Shown here: positions 37,690-49,689 of the stretch, one piece after another | How positions within the stretch are numbered: position 1 is the stretch's first letter | How the letters are laid out: each line of letters starts with the position of its first letter | Source of the DNA: Gorsachius magnificus | Taxonomy: Eukaryota; Chordata; Aves; Pelecaniformes; Ardeidae | DNA length: 64,000 nucleotides | Assembly (NCBI GenBank): GCA_034008185.1 | Contig: CM067082.1 | Coordinates: 9,656,984 to 9,720,983 of the forward strand | Reading direction: 5' to 3' | Notes under the pieces: model-generated | What the model was told of the DNA's origin: nothing | Seen by the model: the letters and a program-made list of their open reading frames with translations, nothing else | Database searches by the model: none | Position numbers and translations under genes: made by a program

Positions 37690-37990
37690 ATGAGGACAAC
37701 CTTTTTAGCAGAGCCAGTTGTGACAGGACAAGGGGTAATGGTTTTAAACTAAAACAGGGTAGCTTTAGACTGGATATAAGGAAGAAATTCTTTACAATTG
37801 AGGGTGGTGAAACCCTGGAAGGGGTTGCCCAGAGAGGTTGTGGAGGCCCCATCCCTGGAAACATTCAAGGCCAGGTTGGATGGGTCTCTGAGCAACCTGA
37901 CTGAGTTAAAGATGTCCCTGCTCCCTGCAGGGGGGTTGGACTAGACGAACTCTAAAGGTGCCTTCCAACCTAAAGCATTCTATGATTCTA
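37690..37990 (+). mobile_element. CR1 LINE, 3' fragment (lineage B)
   Basis: Starts in the codons for '[19 protein letters not shown]' (GACAACCTTTTTAGCAGAGC), continues through GGATATAAGGAAGAAATTCT, GGCCCCATCCCTGGAAACAT and GGGGGGTTGGACTAGACGAA, and ends TGCCTTCCAACC...CATTCTATGATTCTA. It carries several substitutions compared with 9240-9570. It cannot encode a protein. Confidence 0.94.
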
Positions 37991-40280
37991 AATAACCCTG
38001 CCCTGATGCTTTTGTTGTAGTTGGGATTATTATTTTGAAGAGCGATCATTTTCATACTTGCAACTCATTACAGCTGTGTTACTACTGTGACCAGGTAAAT
38101 AGTGCTGAGTGACTTCCATGGGTGTCTCCTCGCTGCCAGCTCTTCTGTTGTAGTGCTGTCATGACATTGGAGAGGTGTGCTGTTGCTGTGGTCACACATG
38201 AATATTATGCAACCATTCGATTTTGCTAACTTAGCTTGTGTACAACATCACAGACAATGTCCCAAACTGTGGCTGCCAACCCCCAAAAGCTTGACAGCTT
38301 TATCTTATGGCGTTTAGATTGATTTGAAACATGTGCAAAGCTTGGCTTGTCTCTATAGCCAGAGAGCCACTTCCACCACCATACCCTGTTTGCATCCTCT
38401 TCCTAATTCAGGAGAAACTTGGAGGCCACAAAAATATGCTGTCTGCCATGCAATCACTATGCTGTAGCTTATGCATATCCAGACCCTTCAGCCATGCTGT
38501 GCCTGTAGCAGCTGGGATCTCAAGTCCTTGCTTCTTCTTCAATCAGACTTTATCAGGACTATGGCCCAAAACATGAGTCTCTACTGTAGGTCATCTCTTG
38601 CCTCCCTTGACATTATGACATCCCCCGTACTATCTATTGAGCTTTCCCTGTTCTCAACAAACATATGAATGTGCCACTTTTTTCTTCCCAATCTCAGTTT
38701 GATCACCCCTCTGATTTTCATTCTCAGATTGCATTTTACTTGTATATAGTGAAATCATCTCTGACTGAGCTAGCAGGGTAATTTTTTTTAAGGATTCCTT
38801 ATTAGAGTTGGATTTTAGATGGATACTATCAGAATGAAGAGATCCAACATTACTAATACAGCAGTTGCGTATGTTGGAAAAGTGCAGGGAGTAGACTGGA
38901 AAATGTATTACACTCCTAGTATTGCTCCTATGTAGCATATCCTACTGCTATTTCTGGAAACGGAAAACCTGGATGGACCACTGGTCTGAGATAGCAGGAC
39001 ATTTCTTTGATATCTCTTCCAGAATACTGTGTATTCAGGTACGCCACACAGCTCACCTGAAAAATGGTAAGGGAGAAGGATTTTGGCTTCTCAAATTGTA
39101 GACAACATGCCTTGTAAGAAGATAGATCAGAGAAAGAGCCTTTTCACCCACCTCATCTGAATTCTCACCTCCCACCTTGACCTGGAACTTGCCACCCTCT
39201 CAGGTCTGCTAGAAAAGATGTGGAATGAACCCTTCCTATCCTGTTTCTGTCAAAATGACCCACAATAGAAAAGACATTCCAGTTATCCTGAGCAATCTAA
39301 CGCGTTTCAGCTTTCCTTCCCAAAAGGGAAGTAGATGTCGTCAATTGAATAAACTGCTGGGATTGAGAATACTGTGGGCAGGTTCAAAGGTGTGTTTTCA
39401 TCCTCAGATGTTCACAAAAGTCTGTTGCCATTAAGGAAAGAGGTGGGAAGAAGACTGTGATGTGAAAATGGGAGAACCTCCTGATGCAATGCTCCTATTG
39501 TGGAAGGTTTGCACGCTGCATTTCAAAGAAATGTCAGTATAAAGCATATTGGTTAAACAGAGAGCCATTTCATTCTTAAACTAGAACAGAGCTGGTGTCC
39601 TTTATGTACTAGGGAAGATGTGTAAAAATCAGGTCTCAAATTTAATATGTTTTGCTCTTTTTGGACACTATTAAGGAGGTTTCACAGAAAGCTACTGAAT
39701 ATGCCAAAATAGAATAGTATATTCCTTTTGTTGTTTACCCTTCAAATGGAAACTCATACATTCTCATGCTTGAGTTCCTTCATTTTTAAGTCAGGAAAGG
39801 ATCCTTCTGACCAACTAGTATAATCAGTCCTTATAATGGCAACGAGGCTCATAATATCATTCTGCATCCATGAAAGAACCCTGTGAATTTTGTTTTTTCA
39901 GAGCATCTTTTTTAGAAAGAAATTGGATTTTATTTTTAACAAAATTCTGGGAAGGCAAATCCATCTCAGCATAAAAGGAGAAAGTAGGAAATAAAGCTGT
40001 CTATCCTTTGTAACCAAAATGCAGTTAATAATCTGAAATCTTTAGATAATTTATTTTGCTTCTAAATTGATAATTTGGCCTCAGTAAGTTTTCAGAGAAG
40101 AATGCTTGATTCACTGTGTGAAACTGGAACAGAGTCCACAAGTCTTGACTCTCAACCCCATATTAAATCCAAGGGAACCAGAACTGTCCCTGGGGAAAAC
40201 ATAAATTAAAAATTATTTCTAAAGCACTCTAAAGGCTACGCTCCTGTGGCTCTCTTCGTCACTAGATTGTTACTGATGAT

Positions 40281-40299
40281 CTGTTCCAATTTGGAACAG
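40281..40299. repeat. Perfect 19 bp palindrome
   Basis: CTGTTCCAA-T-TTGGAACAG: 9 bp arms around a single base. It includes TGTTCC and GGAACA half-sites facing outward from the centre. Confidence 0.9.
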
Positions 40300-42433
40300 A
40301 GACAAAATGACAATTATGCTTCCTAACAAGTCTTGAAATTACCTGCCAGCTTTGAGGTGCTACAAGAAAATTCTCTTTCCAAATATTATTATTGGCTGGG
40401 ACACCCAGGTTCTAGTCCCATTTCTCTGCAGATATCCCTTTGCACCAAACTCTGATTTCTTACTTAACTAATTCGTGAGCACAGAGAGACCAACCCAGAA
40501 ATTTAAGCATAGCGTTACAATATACTCTTCAACACCCACCGGACCATCTGAATTCCCAGCTTGGGCGAGACCCTGTGACCACTGTATGACATGGGAACAG
40601 TTAGGTACCCGAGGGTAAGGTTTATCACTGCAAGTAGATGAATGTGTGAATTAGTCAAGAAAAAGTAAAGAGAAGATGAGTAAAGGCTAAATTCTGACGC
40701 GTTCTTGGAGCTGGCTGTTTAGCAGTGCACTAGAGTTACTATGTTCATTTCTAATTCAGCTATGAACCCTGAAGTGGGGAGAGGCTCTTATGTAAAATCA
40801 GTCTTGCTTTTTCCATAACACAGGAGGTTTCCCATGGCCACAGCTCCTTTCACATAGAAGCCCTTGGTTAGAGTTCATATTTGGATCTGGAATAGTTAAG
40901 TCAAATCCATCAGGTACTTTAAAAAGTGACCACTGAATATCTCAGAACTCTGCAAACCTGTTTATTCTGAGTTAATCATCAGAATCCTTGCTGTGTAAAG
41001 GTTGGCAGAATTCAAAGTCAATCCTTGCAAAAGCAAGCAGAATTTGTCCAGCAGAGGGAATCTTCCAGTCTATATTGAAGCTTACTAAAGATGACCAAAG
41101 CTCTAAGAACATGGCTATAGGAAAAAAAAATCAAAATAACAAAAGAAACCTGAGGCAGAATGACATTTGAAATTTGAGGCTAGGAGGTTTTGAAACATGT
41201 CAAATTATGGATTCTGGCAACCAAAACAGTACTCTTACTTGGACAAAGAAATCAGTGGTGTAGCTTATCAGTTGGTTCCTCATGAAATGGAACATCAACA
41301 GAGGCTGAAGCACATAGAATAGCACAGAGGACAAAGTTAATCCTACTAACACAGGTATTTATGTATGGGCCCTGTTGAAAAATGACGCAACAGTTTAGTC
41401 TTGATTATTTTCCTGAAAGCAAACGGGCATTTCAGATTGACATAGATGTTTTGGGCAAAACGGTGTTATTGATAGGTTGATCCAGAAAGAGTGAGAAGCT
41501 GCTGAGGTGTCTGTTCATGCAGTCAGGCAGTCGAAGGAAGGCACCAGAGCTGCTGGCGTGGAACAGCAACAATTATAGAAATAAAGATGTACTGGAGTTG
41601 CTGTAATGATTGACATACAGGCACTAAAGTCAATCACCTGTTCAAGGAAGATAGGTGTAAAAATAAAGGTAGTGTGTATTTCTTTATAGTAATAAGTCAT
41701 TAAACCAAGGACTTATGCTTCTGTTTAATATTTTGCATCTCTATTCCTTGATTAAAGCCATTGGCTATGTGTCCATTTCTAGTATATAAACCTCAATGTA
41801 ATCCTTCAACTAGTACATCTATATGTCTATTCAACTGAATCACTTGGCTGAGCTATTCTGTTCCTAATGCTTCTCTTTGTACTTCTTACTGCATTGAGCA
41901 CAAAGAAATAATTGTTCAAATTGCCTTTGTCTAACATCATGCTGGGTAATAACTGTATATAAGACTCCACAGTGGTGGTGCTGGGAATGTGTCACGAGAC
42001 ACCTTAGGTAGGTCCATCTTAATTATATACACAGAGCTCGGTGAAGTTATTAAAAAGGTGAAAACTCCTAAAATCAATCAGTAAAGAAGATTTTAATATG
42101 GAGAAGAGCTGCAGTTAAAACTAGCCAGTACTAGTCTGGTCCTGCATGGGTAGCTGACATATTTCTTCTCCAAATAGCCACTGAACCAGCAGAAGGTAAT
42201 GCCACTTTAGATTTTATTTTGTAAACAGTGAGGTCATTATTGAAGGCTAGCGGGTGGTAGTGTTTTATTTTTTTTTTTTAATACTATTGAATCAAGTGAC
42301 TTTCAATGAATAAATTCAGAATAAATTAAAATAGATCTGTCCCTACAGATTGTCCTTGAGGAAAGAGGAGGTCTAGTTACCAATGCCATTGGGACTGGAG
42401 ACCTCAGTGAAATGAATGTGGCATAAACTTCAC

Positions 42434-42448
42434 TTTTTTTTTTTTTTT
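42434..42448 (+). repeat. Poly(T) run, 15 bp
   Basis: Fifteen T residues in a unique region, not next to a recognised retroelement. Confidence 0.93.
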
Positions 42449-42894
42449 GCCAAGGTTATAATTTGCTACCAAGAATTTGAACCACAAGAAAGTAAAAATA
42501 CATGAGAAATAGTCAGCACGTTACCTGCAGTCAAACGCTGAGAAGGTGTTCTTTGCAGCTGGCAGTCTGGTCTCAGTAGCATACAGGGCTGTGAGAGTTT
42601 CTTTCTTTTGAAAGAAAGAGGTAAACAGAAATTATAATGTGACCGTGAAAGGGCAAATGCACTTGCAAGATGCATCAGAAGTTTTTGCCACTAGAGAGGG
42701 GGAAATGTGATCTAAAATACCACAAGTCTGTGTTTTTTTTATTGGAGGTCCATGAACTACTTCTAGGGAGTGAGCAAAAGGCAGATCAGAAAATCAGCTT
42801 TGTTTTCCAGAGGCCTTCAGCCACTTGGAAAGGATCCCCAACTCCATCCAAAAATTTCTGGAAGACCAGAGACTGAGAAAGCTACAGCCCATAA

Positions 42895-43050
42895 TCTGTA
42901 CACAGTTCTGGCTGTCCATATTCAGGGCAGAGAAGTTCAAACGAGGTCAGTTGCAGAGGTGTGCCATGGGATAGTGAAGATAACAGAGATTATTTTCTTA
43001 TGAGGAGAGACAAACTGAGTCAGCTTGTTTAACTTCAGCAAAGTGGGGGC
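42895..43050 (+). mobile_element. Ancient CR1-like relic (C-terminal region)
   Basis: The string from about 42900, CACAGTTCTGGCTGTCCATA then TTCAGGGCAGAGAAGTTCAAA, corresponds to the CR1 segment encoding '(V)QFWSPyfkKDi'. Later, CTTATGAGGAGAGACAAACT and CAGCTTGTTTAACTTCAGCA match '[15 protein letters not shown]'. These landmarks occur in the right order and spacing for an older amniote CR1 subfamily. No frame is maintained. Boundaries are approximate because divergence is high. Confidence 0.6.
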
Positions 43051-44303
43051 TGCAAAAATATATGCTGTCTGTCAATACATCAGTGTGTGAACACTGGGGA
43101 GGCAAAAACAATTATTAAGCAGACAGGACAGTGTTGGCAGAAACAAATGTGAATATATTGCTCATGAATATTTTAGGCTGAAAACAAGAAGGGATATGAC
43201 TAGCTGAGGAGTGCCAGTCTGTGACACCCTCCCATGAGAAGCACCAGAGGGGAGGCGAACACAGCAATGGAGATGGAGTCTCCTGCTTTTGCACAGGATT
43301 ATGTGATGTCCCATGATAGCAAGGATGTAATGATCCAAGGGATTGATTTCCCTCAGATGTTTTATTTTCCTGTAATTTGCCTTGCTGCACACTGGTCTCT
43401 AATCCCATAATCTGTCAGATTGAAAAATCCCAGTACTATCAAGGTTAAGGCAGATGTTTCACTATTACAAGATAAAAAGTGTTCCCTGTGTGTTTGACTT
43501 GAAGGTTCATGCAGAGCTTCAAAGGCTGCTTTTACATCTCCAGAAAACACTGCACCTCCCTGAGGTCCAGGAGAGAATAAAGTTCAACTGGTGCAGTTGG
43601 TTGGGTGCTAGAAGTTATGATAACGGCTTACTGTAGCCTTGTTGACATTGTTCAGCCAAAAGGATTTCATATGGCTTTGACAACTTATGGCCTGATAAAT
43701 CTATTCCTAATGAGCTCTGTTTCACTCCATGGCTAGACCTATAGAGGGAGTGAGATCAGCTGAGAAGTAAATGTGTCAGAATTCAGTTCTCAACAAAAGG
43801 GTGTGTGGGCACTATCCATACATGTGAATCTGATCTATCAGCACTAAAATTCAAGCACATGGAGAATGAAATGAGCCAAGAGTACACCATGGTTTGGGAG
43901 GACAGAAGTTTAAGGCTGGCTTTCTACTATAACATGCATGATAAGACAGCAGAATGAGCAAACTGTGCTCTTCCTGGCTGCTGACAGATGACAGCTGATG
44001 AGGACTCCTGCTCCTTAGCAAAATGCAACATGTACATCCCAAAACTTTGCTGGGAAGTTGTTTCATAACCAGGTTAGAATCAGGAAGACAGAGCTAATCC
44101 ATGCCAGTCCAGAGTGCCTTGGACATTGCCAGATGTCACAGGCTGTGTCACTCAGACCCCCTAAGCCTGTTAGACCTGTTGTACAGTCACACCTCCAGAA
44201 ATCCTGAAAAGATTAGTAGTTATCCAGCCAGACCCACCAGACCTGACTTCTAACCCTGTAAAGAAGATATGCTTGGTGCAGGGCAGAGAATAAATATCAG
44301 ACT
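43051..44303. other. Unique stretch, no gene recognised
   Basis: About 1.25 kb between an ancient CR1 relic and a younger minus-strand CR1. No repeat or coding signal identified. Confidence 0.5.
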
Positions 44304-44801
44304 AGAATCATAGAATAATCTCGGTTGGAAAAGACCTTTAAGATCATCAAGTCCAACCGTTAACCTAACCCTGCCATCCCACCACTAAACATAGAATCAT
44401 AGAATGTTTTGGGTTGGAAGGGACCCCTAGAGGTCATCTAGTCCAACCCCCCTGCAGGGAGCAGGGACACCGCTAACTAGATCAGGTTGCTCAGAGCCTC
44501 ATCTAACCTGGCCTTGAACATGTCCCGAAGCACCTCGTCTGCCCAGCTTTTAAACACCTCCAGGGATGGGGAGTCAACCACCTCCTTGGGCAGCCCATTC
44601 CAGAGTCCGACAACCCTTTCTGCGAACAAATTTTTCCTAATGTTTAACCTAAACCTGCCCTGGTGCAACTTCAGACCATTTCCCCTTGTCCTATCATCTG
44701 TTACCAGGGAGAAGAGGCCAACCCCCACATCGCTACAGCCTCCTGTCAGGTAGTTGTAGAGGGTGATAAGGTCTCCCCTCCGTCTCCTCTTCTCCAGACT
44801 A
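44304..44801 (-). mobile_element. CR1 LINE (lineage A), minus strand, interrupted by a nested CR1
   Basis: Read on the minus strand this is a lineage A CR1 starting at AGTCTGGAGAAGAGGAGAC ('[12 protein letters not shown]'). It passes TGGAATGGGCTGCCCAAGGA and CCATCCCTGGAGGTGTTTAA to GTGCTTCGGGACATG (ending at plus-strand 44519). It resumes at GTTTAGTGGTGGGATGGCAG (44390 and below) and ends in an ATTATTCTATGATTCT tail at 44304. The 128 bp between the two parts belong to another CR1. Without it the lineage A sequence joins exactly as in 20440-20480. It is 5'-truncated with no catalytic domain. Confidence 0.94.
44391..44518 (-). mobile_element. Nested CR1 3' end (lineage B) inside a lineage A CR1
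   Basis: On the minus strand it begins TTCAAGGCCAGGTTAGATGA. It continues through CTCTGAGCAACCTGATCTAG, GCAGGGGGGTTGGACTAGAT and GGGTCCCTTCCAACCCAAAA to CATTCTATGATTCTAT. This is the lineage B ending, as at 9430-9570, and quite different from the host element's own tail. It lies in the same orientation as its host. The junction with the host's GTGCTTCGGGACATG keeps the reading frame, so the minus-strand frame 44477-44818 reads through from one CR1 into the other by chance. Confidence 0.92.
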
Positions 44802-46049
44802 GGTGGTGGCCAGCTCACCTACTTCTTTTCAAGCATTTCATTGTGTTTATGACAACATCAAGGATCTGCTGTCATGGGTACAGCATGATCATAATATAAA
44901 AGCTAATCTCCACACCAAGTTTTTATTATTGAGATGGGACAACAGTTTAATGCTAGAAGGATAATGGCAACAATAACAGAAAGAATAACTTACTCTAATA
45001 CAAGCTTTTTAGAATCTGTTCACTTGAAAAAATTAATTAGAGCTGTCAAATTTTGGAACATTAGTTAAAATTAGAAAGAACTTTACAAGCTTGGAGGAGA
45101 CAACAACTTTTCTCTGCCACGTTTTGACCTAGTCTGTTAATGAATCAAAAAGTGTTGCTGTGTGGCTCCTTGTAATAAATGAAGGACCATTCTGCAGTGC
45201 CTCACACTCCTCTTTTGTGTGGAGTTTTTGTTTTTTGGGCTATGATTTACAGTACAGTTATACAGTGACATACTACTTTGTTCATAAGTTACGTTTCCTA
45301 TTTATTACCGTAAATCATTCTTTTCTGGGAACTTCTCTGGGATAAAAATAAAGATTTATCTTGCTTTACCATTTCCCTACTGTCTAGGTAACTGCGGGTG
45401 AATACCTTGCAGCTTTCCCATTTCTCAAGGTCAGTGGTAGAATTTATAACTGGGTTTTAATTTGAAGCCATTCATTATTTCATCTCTCTTTTTCAATTGC
45501 TTCCTTTCATATTCTGTTACCTTGCCCTTTCCTAATGCAGCCTAACATCATCCTTGTGGTTTTGCCCAGCACAGAGCACTGAACAGATGTTTTCTTTGAG
45601 CTGTGCTCAGTCATATCTAGGCCCTTTCCCTCAGTAATTACAGTTAATTTTAGGAATCCTCAGTGAATATTAATAGTGGAAATTGTTCCATCAAATATAC
45701 ATAACATTACACTGAATGCTCTTCAACAATGCACTGCTCAATTACGCAGATGCATTACATCATCCTGAAGTTGCATGTAATTTTCTTTATGCTTAATTAG
45801 ATTGAAAGAGAGTACCAGGAGGAGTGTGGGAATGGTCTATGGGTTCTTATAAATCCCTAAAGCACATTACACCCTACACTCAGAAATGTCTTCCTCCCTA
45901 ATGTTCCTCTCTAACTTTGGGTAGTTTCTACATGTTTGATCATCTAGCATGATGGAAAGGGGCTAGCTGTGTTAAAAATAATAAAGGTTTTCCTTTCCTG
46001 CCATGCTCAGTTTCTCCTGTTTGACCCTGAAGTAAAAACGCAGATCTGC

Positions 46050-46088
46050 CATAGTTATAGGCAGACCAAAACACTGCCTATAACTATG
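46050..46088. repeat. Perfect inverted repeat, 15 bp arms, 9 nt loop
   Basis: CATAGTTATAGGCAG (46050-46064) and its exact complement CTGCCTATAACTATG (46074-46088) flank ACCAAAACA. The left part also holds an internal TCTGCC...GGCAGA pair (46045-46050 with 46060-46065), so two foldings compete. Confidence 0.95.
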
Positions 46089-48238
46089 TCATTGACTGTC
46101 ATCATCACAAATTTAGCCTGTGATTTCATCCCAGGGCCAGACAGGGGAGGGGAATGGGCAGCAAAGGAGAATGGCCATGATTAAGTACAAATCACCAGAG
46201 CAATTAGAGAACGTGACCAGACTGTGTAAAGCACAGGGAGACATCTCCCAGCCCAGTGGATTGACGGGATTTTTTTCCTAGTTACAAAAGCCTGGTTTTG
46301 ATGTTTGCCATCTTCTTTGCTCCTACTCTATTTAAAGAAGGTTTGCGAGGCATAAAGAATAGCTAGAGAGTCAAATAGCCTGGTCTTTGTAGGCAGACAT
46401 TGCACCTAGCAGCTGTAGTGCTGCAGCCCATGGTGGAGGGCAGAGAGGCAAATCTCCAAGGCATATGATGATCCCTGAAGCCAACAGGAGCGCACCTCTC
46501 TCTGCCTTTTGACTTGGCCAAGCTTACAGCTCTCTCTCTCTTTATTGGCTGACTTGTTGAAATAAATCCCTGCCTTGTTTCAGTTGGGTTTGGTTACCAA
46601 ATCAGGCTCTTGAGGAGATGTAGTTCTCTTGCAGTCATGTAGAAATTTGCTCTGTAAAGCTGGATTCATAATGCACATCTATTAGCCCTCTAGGTAACTC
46701 AGCCCAGACCATGCAGTCAGTCACTAAGCAGGACTGAATTCTGCACAAAGTCTTATGAAAACAGGGCTCTGGTAAACATGGTAAAAATTAGGCTAATGGT
46801 GTTTCAGATCAATGAAGGAAAGACTCACCGTAAAGGATGAGAGAAAAGCTAAGGAATTATATAGGGCAGAGGTGTCCTGTGAAACAGATCAAGACAGACC
46901 ATCTGACCATCACCTGCTGCCATGTTTTTAAAGGGTCTGTGTCCTAGGCGTGAGCCACAGAGCATATAAATTGTCCTGGCAAGGCACTCCGTGATGTTGT
47001 CATTCCCAAGAGCCATGCAGACCACAAGACTGGAAGTTAAGACATCAGCCAACCTCAGGTGCGATCAAATGTGCTATCAAGTGATATCTTGTCATCAGGT
47101 GTGCTATCAACTTATGTATTGGGAGACATGCTAGTTGCTTCAGTCATAGTCTGTAAGAACGAGCTCTAACCATGTGACAGAGGATGCTCACATGTGGGTC
47201 ATGGACCAGATAAAAGCCCTATTACATCAGCGGACGTCTACCCATATGTAACCAAACTGCAGGTACTATTAGGATGTTACCACATGACAGGATGTATCAG
47301 CTTTCTGCATGTGTATGGACATATGTGATCTGACAGTGGAGGGTTTGAGATTTGAGGTCTCCAGGTGCCTCTGCAAGATGTTGCATGCATCAGTTTGGGC
47401 AACATTTGGGGTACCATGGGTTTCAAGGTCATTATTTCTTTTTGTGAAACATGCAACTGGTGCTACGGATAGTCCTTGCTAAATGACATAACCGTTCAAG
47501 GATGCTGTTGCAATCATGCTCATCTCCAAAGTGAAGAGAAATAAGCCCAGTGGCCCAATGCTGTAAAACTCAGCCCAGCAAAGGGCACATGGCTGTGTTC
47601 AACTTGTGTGCGTTACCTTATAGGTTTCACTTTCTCATAAATATTAATGATTATTTAGCACCTTTTGTCTAAGGATCCCAAAGCAATTGACAAGTATAAA
47701 CTACCGAAGCTTTACAACACCCAGAAGGGGAGGCTAAGTGCTGCAACCTTTTAATACTCAAGCATAAAATGGCAAAAGTAGGTTAACTGACTTGTCCAGG
47801 GTCAGGCAGTGAGTCAGACTGGGAGCCAGAACGTGGTCCCCAGGAGTGACCATTCTGCTGCTGCTGCTGAATATACACAAGAACAGGCAGCAGAGGGGTT
47901 GCCTGAACAATGTTTGCTACAGCTGGTGCTGAGTCTCACAGCCCCTTATCTCTGTGCACGGTGTCCTCAAGAGCTGAAGCACACACTCTCAGCCCATATG
48001 CTCAGGTTCTGGGAACACCCCAGAGAGCTCCTACAGGTGCTGTGGAGAGGATTTCTCTGGGCTGATGAATGCAGAGAATGATTTTAAACAGTGTGTGAGT
48101 TCAGTATGAAAGGGGAACAGGCACTGTTGGGCTCCTTTTTCTGCTTTCCCAGCAACTTCTTTAGAGGAATTTCTCTGTTGCTGTGGTCCTTCCAGGTAGG
48201 AAGAGGTGTTAGGGTTTTTTTTGAGATACCATCCATCA

Positions 48239-48265
48239 GCAACAACAACAATAACAATAATAATA
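48239..48265 (+). repeat. (CAA/TAA)n microsatellite
   Basis: GCAACAACAACAATAACAAT followed by AATAAT; about nine trinucleotide units with CAA grading into TAA. Confidence 0.93.
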
Positions 48266-49689
48266 TTCTAATGTTCCTTTATTTAATCTTAAATTGGTGA
48301 AATTGCAAACATTTAATTGGTCTGAAAAGTGGATAAATCATAGGGTTTCTGTTTCACAGGTAAGTAAACCAAGGCTAAGGAAGTGCATCTGTAGCAGAAC
48401 CAAGAAGAGAAAATCCTTCATTGACACTGGACAGCCTTCCTTTAGTGTCTACAGGGACATTTTATATATGTATATGATAAAAATTTGAAATAGTCTTCAC
48501 TGATCCACCCAGAAAATACTCATCACTGTGCCTCTTCCCTAGATTATGAGCAATTATAAATGAATCTGCTGAGACATTACCTTGGAGACTGACACTAAAG
48601 TAACTGCCTAAAAAGCAACACAATAAAAATCATTACCACAATTAACAGCCTAGCCAAAGGTATTACCAAAACCAAAGCCATGGCTGAAATCGTTGATGGT
48701 TCCACAGTTCAGAAGTTCCTGCTCTAAGCCAATGTGTTTTATTTCAAAGCTGTAGAGGGCTATGGACGTATGTATGGCCAGTTACCATGCCCAGCTGGTC
48801 GTCAGTAACCTGTTATACAATGATGCATTGATTGCTTTGGCTTAAGGGTTTGCTTAGACTTCTGGCCTGAATTTTGGCTATGTTAAAATATTCGTCATCT
48901 ACCAGTTTTTTCCTCACTGTATGTGGAATTTGTTCATGTCCCGTATGTGCACTAGGCAGTGGCTGCTTTCCTCCTGCTGTCACATGGGCTTTGGGAATGG
49001 GTCTTCCACTCTGTGTGTCATCCCAAAATAAATTCTGCCCGAGAGCCAGCCATAAATCAGTAGATGATCTCTGTGGCACAGTGGCTCCATGTTGCTCACC
49101 CTGTGCTGATACAGCGTAGAGCACAGTGCCACAATCCAGCTGTTAAGATATGAATAAACTACCAGGAATAATTTACAGAGAAATTTAAATACTGCTGACT
49201 TAGGGGAAATAAAATCACTGAAGCACTGAATAATACTGGCAGACTTGAAGCCAAAATCACATTTGCTTTTGTTCTGCTCTGACATGGGGTGTAATTGGGT
49301 TACAGCTACAACTTTGAAATGATCTTTTCTTTTTAAGGCAAAGAACACAAAAACATTTCTGACAGTGTCCAGTAGAGTGTGAACAACACTAATTGTTCAT
49401 CAAGAATCAGGTACCTTCCGGACACTCAGCCAGAGGTCATTAATATTAACTCCAAAAAGATGCTAACAACCCCCCGAAATCTTCTAGAATGAGTATCCAA
49501 ATTATATTTTTTCTTTTTTTTAAAAAAAATTTTGGATTAAGTACTAAAGAAAACTTTTTTTTTTAAAGAAAACTAAAGAAAACAGAATATCTAGAATGTA
49601 TAAACAAATGTATTTGGTCCACTGAGGGTAATGGGATCCACCGGTGATGGGTGCCTCAAACTTTCAGAGGGAAACACGGACTGGAAGCG

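Larger units (their letters stand above)
37991..42894. other. Unique stretch, no gene recognised
   Basis: About 4.9 kb. It contains a perfect palindrome at 40281-40299 (CTGTTCCAATTTGGAACAG), T runs near 42271-42282 and a T15 run at 42434-42448. A short string near 38970-39000 (GGATGGACCACTGGTCTGAG) resembles the end of old amniote interspersed repeats but is too short to assign. No gene is visible. Confidence 0.45.
44802..49689. other. Unique stretch, no gene recognised
   Basis: About 4.9 kb. Items: an AT-rich block with homeodomain and octamer-like words at 45640-45800, a perfect inverted repeat at 46050-46088 and a CAA/TAA microsatellite at 48239-48265. There is also an A/T homopolymer cluster at 49500-49565. 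No coding exon or mobile element is recognised. Confidence 0.45.

Noticed and set aside
38960..39000. Tail-like similarity to old amniote interspersed repeats (GGATGGACCACTGGTCTGAG)
   Set aside because: The match is only about 25 bp and no further part of an element could be traced on either side.
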